Shown here: positions 56,963-64,000 of the stretch, piece after piece
Layout of the letters: each line of letters starts with the position of its first letter
How positions within the stretch are numbered: position 1 is the stretch's first letter
Origin: Piezodorus guildinii
Lineage: Eukaryota; Arthropoda; Insecta; Hemiptera; Pentatomidae
Assembly: GCA_023052935.1 (NCBI GenBank)
Contig: CM041292.1
Span: forward strand, 171,554,900 to 171,618,899
DNA: 64,000 bases
Direction of reading: 5' to 3'
Program-made: the position numbers and the translations under genes
The notes under the pieces: model-generated
What the model saw: only the letters and a program-made list of their open reading frames with translations
Told to the model about the DNA's origin: nothing
Database searches by the model: none

Positions 56963-59900
56963 ATGGAAAGCTTACTCAGAAAAATTTCTGAAATGAAGCT
57001 GTCAATGGAAATCATTGATGGTTACAATGATAATGCTAAAGATTATTGTGAAAGCCTTTTGGAGAGAGTGAATAATGGTAATATAAAGAAGCATGAACTG
57101 GATTGCCTCCTAAACCAGTATCATAAAGAATTAGAAGAGCAAGAGGTAAGAAATGTAATAATTTTTTAAGTCTATGTTTTTGATATATTTGTATCAACTA
57201 CTTATTTACCATATTTGTTACTGGTAAGTTACCTTGCATTAAAGCCATATTTAACTTATTGACCCAGTTATTTAATTTTTAAATCTTTATCTCAATTTTT
57301 TAAGTTAGATATATATATAATCTGGAGCTTTCAGTGTTCAAAATTATTATGCTACCTATACAGTATTTGTTTCATGACAATTGGAGATACACTCTCATAG
57401 GAAATCATAAGCACAAGGATAAGTTGTTTATGATAAGCCTAAGGATAAATTATCTCAAATTTCAGTTCTATGTTTCATACATCAGTTATGACTTTGTATT
57501 TAACAAACATTCTTATGTTATCATTAATTATAATGTTTAGTTAGAAATTCGGTCTTATCTATTATCCATTTCATTTAATAAAATTTAGATATTTAACAAT
57601 TAAGGTGATGGTTCTATAGAATTGAACAATATTAAAGAAACTTGCTGAAATTTATCATTGAGCATATTAAGCTGACATAGCACTTTAGTATAAAGTTACA
57701 ATGATAAATAAGGGTCACCTGTAGAGTGATGGATATCATAAAATCCCTCTATACACAAGACTGTGGGTTCAAGCTGTCAGAGGATTTTCTAAATGGAGTA
57801 AAAAGTTCTCAGTTATGCCGTCATTCATAGGGGATGTAAAACTGTGGTCTCAGGCTTGTGTGATGAAAGGGAAGATTTAAGAAGAACCCCCACTGTTGAT
57901 GTTTTATGTGTTAATAATAAACAAACATACTGGTTTGTGAAGGAACAATGATAGAATAGAATAGAATAGAAAAATAATTTTTATTCTGGGACTGGATCCC
58001 TTAAGAACAATATGATATGTACAATTAATATATACAATGTGTCTGGCCACAAGACCAAAGGATTATAATTCATTTTTATATACAAAGCTTTAAGAAGAAA
58101 AGTAGGATACAATCAAACAAAAGAGTAAAATAACTAAAAGAGTAAAATAAATGACTAACTTCTGATATGTTGAACAAAACTTAACATTGAAACTGATTCA
58201 TAATAATTGATCGATACAGAATCATGAACAATAAATAATAAATTTTCTTTTTGAATAGATATTTGATTTGAAAACTCAGGCTTGTGGAGCGTCTGTTTGA
58301 GATGACAATAGGTACTCGAACAGCTGGGACTTGAATGATGGTAGGGAAGAAGCATGGCGGATTTGAGTAGGTAGGCAATTCCAGAGAGCAGTAGAGCGGA
58401 CAAGAAAGGAATGTTCAAAACTTGTTGTTCTGTGGGCAGGAATATAAAGGTCAGAATGGCGCGATCTAGTTTGGAGCGAGCTGACGGACGATTTAAATTG
58501 CAGAAGTTTGTGGATATAGGGAGGTAGCTGGGAGTTGATAGTTTGGTAAAGGAATGATCCAAGGAAATATTGTCTGCGGTTTGAGGGAAGGAGCCACTTT
58601 AACTCACTGTATAAATGGGTCACATGAGACCTCTGCTGTGTGCCAAGGACAAATCTTAAAAATGTATTCATAATTCGCTTTAGCCTGTCCTCGAGCACAG
58701 TCGAGAGGCCACCATATACCCCGCAGCAGTAGTCAAAGTGGGGGAAAATAAGTGAGGATACAAGGAGCTTACGGGTGGATAGTGGAAGAAAATGGCGGGA
58801 GCGATGGAAAAATTTGAGGGTACTTATTGTTCTTCGGGAGATTTGGGCAATATGGGGTTTCCAGGAAAGGGTTTGGTCAATGGTAATACCGAGGTTTTTG
58901 ACAGAAGAAGTGAAGGTGATTGGCTGATCATTTAGGGTTAGACTCGGAAATGTAGTATGGGATCTGAGGAGGGAATTGGAACCTATAAGAATCGCCTGAG
59001 TTTTCATAGCATTTAGCCTAATGATATAGATTAATGATGCATGATAGTGACTTGAAATTGCTGAAAGTGGCTGATATATTGTATCATGAAAGTATTATAT
59101 AGTGACTTTGACTCGCCATTGCGTATCATCTAGAATATAGTCAAAAAATGCTTCTAGTTTTACAATCCATGAATGGTATTGGCCTCCATGTAAAGTAGTG
59201 AATGGTGCTGTTTTTAGAGCAACGCTTAATCATTTTTACACCATTTTTAGAGTGAGTTAAATTATTATGTATTAAAACAATAATCCTTCCATGGCCAGGG
59301 TAAAACCTGAGATCTGGAGGATATCAGAAGTCTACAGCTCTTAACATTTAGCGACCCAACTCCCTTTTGGCACCATAATAAGATAAACATCTTTTTAATT
59401 TTTTTAAATAATTTAGCTTGATTTAAAAAAAAAAGTGTAAGTTGTTAATTTAATCATTTTGGTTTATTTTTAGTATTGAATTATTGTATTTATTTTGGTA
59501 TGTAATATTTATTAAGTATATCAAGTTTTTTTTGTAAGTTTATTAGTTGAATGTTATTGTTTTAGACATTAATTAAGCTATTAGAAGATAGGAAGGAAAG
59601 ATTAATGTCTCTTCAGAATAAAAAAATACCCAAGTGTTTATTGATTGAGGAATCAACATTATCGGTGAGTAATTATTTATTTATCCATCTAAAATTTTCA
59701 AATAACATTTTTGGTAAATTCAATTATATTTATGTTTATTTAATAGTTAAATCAAAGTACAAATCATACAATTTATCTGTTACCTTTTCTTTCAAATGCA
59801 TACTAATTACTAGATTGTGTAGGAGCCATGATGGCTGTTTTTTGGTAAAGTTGGTCTCATAAGAATAGCAGTATTCGCTTATGGTAGCAACATGAGAATC

Positions 59901-62900
59901 ATCCTTGTTAATAAATCTCGTCACTGTCTGTTGAATTGTAAGATATATTAACCCTCAAAATACAGGAAGATGTTTGAGGTAGCTGTCAGGAAATTAAATA
60001 AAATCATTTGTAATTACTTTTTCTAGCCTATATTTTAACCCACATTGTAGGTCTTCATCATTGTACTTCATAGCACAAGAATAATGTACTGACTGATGTA
60101 TCAGTCATCAATAATGGTTCAAATCATACTTTCTGTAAATCATACATTCAGAACAAATATCAAACAAAGAATTTTAAATTTTTTTAAAGTTTTATCCAGT
60201 TTTGAAAAGCACCTTGAATTTTATATTTTTCTGCCCTTAATTATGCTTCTATTTTTTCATGCTTACTATCTGAATACCATGAGTTGAAGTGATTTACCCC
60301 CCAACCTGAACAAGTGTAGACCTTAAGTGTATGACTAGTAAGTAAGACCTCAAGAAGATATGGGATTCCAAATAAAGGAGAAGGATTAGAAGGATCAAAT
60401 GAGACAGCCAATTAGGGAAAGTTTGCCGCACATTTTGATTGAAAATTTAGGCTTAAGTAGGTAAATAGGTAAGTTCTGTCCTGGTGACATTTATTCGTCA
60501 TTAGAAATTGTTAGGCATTTCTGTTGAAAAGATATCTCTAAAACATATTCAAGAGAAATATTCTCAAAATTTGGATGAAGAATTTAACTAACCAGAAAAA
60601 TCAACAGGAAAGACATCTAAAAGTTAAAAAAATGTTTACCTCTAAAACCCATGAAGGGTGAACCATGAATGTACTGAAGTACATATAGAGATTCCTACTG
60701 TACTAGGCCCACGGCCATGCAATGAGTAAAAATAGGCCGAGATCAGACTCAGCCACGAATTTTTTTTTTTTCTAGGAGTAACAAGTTATTAAACTAAACT
60801 TAAATCAAATTTAAACACAACATTTTAAATAAACAAAGAAAGAGGGAATGATGTATATATTGTGTAAATGGATGTATTATATATTGTGTATATTAATGTA
60901 TATTTTATGTCTAAGAATTAATACATTTTTATTTATTTACTTTAGAATAGTATTTAAGTTTGCTATAAGAGTTTTTGTAGTTGTTCAATTAATGATGTTG
61001 ATAGTTTCATTAAAAAAAAAATAATATATGTTATTGTTTATTAAGATTTATTAATTGTGTATTTTAAAAGTTTAGAATCAAGACAATATTGTTAAAGAAA
61101 TTACAAATCTGGATATTTCATTGCGTGATAAGACTTACAATGAAGGCCATAAAACAAAAGAAAACATCAACGTGAGTAATAAAATTTAATAGACTACTAT
61201 TGTTTGTTTGATTTCCATTAAGATTGATTTTTTAAAATATCTTTAAGACTATGATGTATTTTATGGTATAGACAATTTAAAAACTAAAACATTTCTTTAT
61301 AATATCTAAAAATTTATGGATTTTCCACTTTTAATCTAAATTTCTCCAGTCATCATGAAATGAAGGTGCTCATTTTTGAGAGCACATTTAAGAAATAAAG
61401 CAATGTAGAATATCAAGAGAAGAGTTGAGTGTCTTAAGAACTATAGATCTGGAGAGTAGGGTTGCTATGGCAGAGTCTCGTAGCCAAGCTTCAAACTTTT
61501 TTGTGATAAATCTGAGATATGAGGCTGAGCGGTGACAGAATGGGCCCCTTCCAATTGAACAAAGATGGCTTCATTATTGAAATTTTTTGATGTATTGCAT
61601 TAATTTGGTTATAATTTGATTCAGTATTGATGCTTTCTCCAGCATTTAAGAAGCTGTAGCGTATCAAACCAAATGAAGCACACTGGACAGTAACGATCAA
61701 CTTTTTGATGAGTTGGTTGGATGCTTTAGAAAATTTGCTGCTTCTCCTATGTCGGCCCACTTTACAGATTACCTACTGTTATCATGAAGTATCCTCCTTT
61801 CATCACAAGTAACTATGGCTAACAGAAAAGGGTCATTTTTGTTTTAGCAAAGAAGTGTAGCACTAACTTCATAACACTGATTTTTTGGCAGTTGTTTAAT
61901 GAGTAAGGAACCCAACTTATAAATTTTTTCATCTTTTTTTAAATAGTTAGTTGTCCTGGGATTTTCTTCTACCAAAGCTTGCAGAACATCGCAATCAAAG
62001 GTCATTTCACTACCTTTAATACCCTTGAAATTTTTTAACCCATGTTCCGTCTGATTTTAAACTCATAAAATAAATTAGTTGAGCCTATCAAAATGCTACA
62101 ATGGTAAACAAACACTTCCTTTAGAAAAAGGATTAATGATTTCAAAAGAAAGAAAAAAACATACTTACAAATGAACAATGAAGCTAATATAAACAGTTTA
62201 TTATATAGAGGAATATTTAAAGAAAAACCTAAATTTCTCTATTATTTTCCATACTGCACGGGAGCCTTTCTCGACGTAGAACAGGCATTTGACCGAGTCT
62301 GGCACCCAGGACTGCTTTACAAACTCCGGAAATTCCTCCCTCCTACATACTACCTCATCATTCAGTCCTACCTCTCTGGAAGATCCTTCAAAATAAACCA
62401 TAATAGTTCCTATTCCTCCCTATTTACTCAGTCTGCTGGCGTTCCTCAAGGCAGTATCCTAGGATCCCTTCTTTACACAGTTTTTACAGCTGATATCCCA
62501 ACCCATCCTAACACCTTCCTTTCTACCTATGCTGATGACACTTGGTGTGTTATCAGTCAATAATGATCCTACTATTGCCTCTCAAACTCTTCAATCCCAC
62601 ATCCGAGACCTTGAAGTATGGTGTCAGAATTGGAGAATCAAAATCAATTCCAACAAATCCCACCAAATTACCTTTACCCTTCGTCGTAAACCTACAACAT
62701 CCTGTCCTACAGTGTCCTTTAATAATATTCCGCTAGTCCCGGTTGAACAGATTCGCTATCTAGGACTCCTACTTGACAAACGACTAACTTGGAATCCGCA
62801 CACAAGACTGAAACGACAGGAAACTGCCCAACGCTTTCGCTTACTTCAACACTTACTGGACAGACGCTCTAACCTTCCACTTAATTACAAAAGGCTCATA

Positions 62901-63970
62901 TATATTACCATCATAAGGCCTATTTGGACGTACGGAGTTGAGCTTTGGGGCTCTACTAAACCATCAAATTCTTCCCGTATTCAATCCCTACAATCCAAAA
63001 TCCTTCGAAAAATCCTCAATGCTCCTTATTTTGTCACCAACAAACTCATCCATAAAGACCTTAATGTCCCATATGTTGCTGATTTGGCCCGTACGAGGTA
63101 TCATTCCTTCCATGACAAACTCCACTCTCACATTAACCCACTAGTTTCAATCCTAGCTTCCTCTACCATTCCTGACAATCCTCCGAGGCGTCTGAAAAGA
63201 AGATGGCCTCGAGACCTTCTAGTGTAGTTTACCTAGTGGAGTGTTGCCAATGGGCATATTCTCTTCATGTCTTTTCATGTATATTATCTATATTATGAGC
63301 CAATTTACTTGATGTATTCACTAATACAGTTGTAAATTTCAATAAATTAATAAATAAAAAAAAAAAAAAATTTTCCATACACCATATTAAAGTGCATAAA
63401 TTTATTATCACTTAAATTGAAGCTCTACTAAGCAGTTTATATTAACTTTCTCGTTAGCAGTTCACCTTATATTTGTCAAAATAAATTCACTAAATTGATA
63501 TTTATCATCTTTTGAAAAACTTTCACTGGTTAACTAGTCATTAGTTAACTAATCTATTAGAGATTAAACTTCCTTCTTCAATTTTATTTTAAAAGTGATA
63601 CAATTACTGTTTTCTTCTGAATCATTTACTCTGCTACAATGATGGTGTTTTGAAGATAGATATAGCTTATTCAAAGGGTTTATTTTATGTTTTCACCTAA
63701 TGTTTTATGGTATTATATCTTATAATAACTTTTTTCTGCCATAGCTAATGGTTGATTATAATATTCTCTTTGATTTTTGCTTATTAATTGTTATTTATAG
63801 CCTTTTTTTGAACCTATGATGGCCAATAATACATTCACTGAAGAAATCCCAAATTTTGCTAATTCAACATTTTTAAAAAAAGAAATAGTGAATTTGACAC
63901 CAAAACCCAGAAGAGAGCAAGAAGTCGGTGTTAACTTTGTTAATAATGAAGAGTTCTCTCAGATTCCTGG
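56963..63970 (+). CDS. SKA1: Probable SKA1 (spindle and kinetochore-associated protein 1), 3' part outside the window
   Basis: SKA1 belongs to the Ska complex that couples kinetochores to microtubules. Exons are 56963-57145, 59566-59664, 61076-61171 and 63801-63970 (donor GTTAGT), phases 0,0,0,2; the gene continues beyond the edge. The 182 residues seen start with a helical, coiled-coil-like region (MESLLRKISEMKLSMEII, then LLNQYHKELEEQE). A linker follows, then PRREQEVGVNFVNNEEFSQI and PG. That last block resembles the EF-x-IP-Y-M start of the SKA1 C-terminal microtubule-binding domain, which would lie in the next exon. The start is the first in-frame ATG before exon 1's coiled coil. Identification rests on this block, the helical N-terminus and their spacing; another small coiled-coil protein is possible. 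Confidence 0.6.
57715..57915 (+). mobile_element. Family B SINE remnant
   Basis: GGAGTAAAAAGTTCTCAGTT, ATGCCGTCATTCATAGGGG and TGTGGTCTCAGGCTTGTGTG match the family B body. The head is degraded (GTGGGTTCAAGCTG B-box-like). It lies in SKA1 intron 1. Confidence 0.55.
57950..59020 (-). mobile_element. CR1-group-like LINE with open 243-aa frame
   Basis: Minus frame 59007-58276 (243 codons, uninterrupted) covers the end of the RT and the C-terminal domain. It reads MKTQAILIGSNSLLRSHTTF, then [39 protein letters not shown], and ALWNCLPTQIRHASSLPSFK. The copy is 5'-truncated near 59020 and lacks the catalytic palm. Its 3' end is a TTCTA microsatellite (minus strand; 57952-57973 on the plus strand), a common LINE 3' feature. 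It is the best-preserved of four copies here and lies in SKA1 intron 1. Confidence 0.82.
60645..60775 (-). mobile_element. tRNA-derived SINE, family A, body only
   Basis: On the minus strand it reads TTCGTGGCTGAGTCTGATCT, GGCCTAGTACAGTAGGAATC, TCTATATGTACT and TTCATGGGTTTTAGAGG. These match the body of the copy at 10751. The tRNA-like head is missing. It lies in SKA1 intron 2. Confidence 0.65.
61485..62060 (-). mobile_element. Mariner transposase remnant
   Basis: Minus frames read DVLQALVEENPRTTNYLKKD, then KIYKLGSLL, FLLAIVTCDERRILHDN, CASFGLIRYSFLNAGESINT, and KPSLFNWKGPI. This is the linker-to-catalytic part of mariner transposase, including the first catalytic Asp region (TCDE). Many stops break it. 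It lies in SKA1 intron 3. Confidence 0.75.
62255..63369 (+). mobile_element. Jockey-like LINE, young 5'-truncated copy with target duplication
   Basis: The insert begins at TGCACGGGAGCC and ends with a poly(A)-rich tail. It is flanked by ATTTTCCATAC at 62244-62254 and 63370-63380, an exact 11-bp duplication. The protein reads GAFLDVEQAFDRVWHPGLLY, SAGVPQGSILGSLLYTVFTA and the catalytic YADDT. After a single frame slip near 62545 it continues for 232 codons with LGLLLDKRLTWNPHTRLKRQ and ends RRWPRDLLV. It is closely similar to the copy at 51217. It lies in SKA1 intron 3. Confidence 0.93.
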
Positions 63971-64000
63971 GTTAGTATGCAGAAATTAAATATGAATTTG

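Overview
The window is nuclear DNA from an animal, most likely an arthropod. It is strongly AT-rich. Every resolved gene is split by GT-AG introns. Transposable-element debris is dense and of invertebrate type: Jockey-, CR1- and RTE-like LINEs, an R2-superclade LINE, several mariner lineages, Helitron-like ends and two tRNA-derived SINE families. An IRAK4/Tube-like kinase supports an arthropod or another invertebrate. The species cannot be named from sequence alone.

Layout. Positions 1-2367 hold LINE fragments and AT-rich spacer. From 2368 to 26986 (minus strand) lies a complete 16-exon gene for mitochondrial elongation factor G1 (GFM1, 752 aa by splicing). Its introns carry most of the repeats of the first 26 kb. 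From 27.2 to 28.6 kb lie decayed retroelement pieces. On the plus strand follow FDXACB1 (28760-30429, two exons, 530 aa) and, 121 bp after its stop, MTG2, an Obg-family mitoribosome GTPase (30551-37955, seven coding exons; the N-terminal start is unresolved). From 39697 to 49536 (minus strand) lies a complete nine-exon IRAK4/Tube-like kinase with a death domain (461 aa). A 79-aa two-exon gene of unknown function sits at 53384-53821 (minus). A probable SKA1 kinetochore gene starts at 56963 (plus) and runs off the right edge.

Function. GFM1, MTG2 and perhaps FDXACB1 belong to translation and the mitoribosome. IRAK4 belongs to Toll/IL-1 signalling and SKA1 to chromosome segregation. These are unrelated housekeeping and immune genes on a repeat-rich chromosome, not a pathway cluster.

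The least ordinary content is structural DNA. There is a 612-bp palindrome with 210-bp arms and a fold-back element whose arms are a 21-bp minisatellite. A recurring CTGAWGATG-hairpin-CGAAACGTTG module resembles a hammerhead ribozyme core. Other items are a LINE with a twin-priming inversion, a nested mariner, and SINE and LINE copies with readable target-site duplications.
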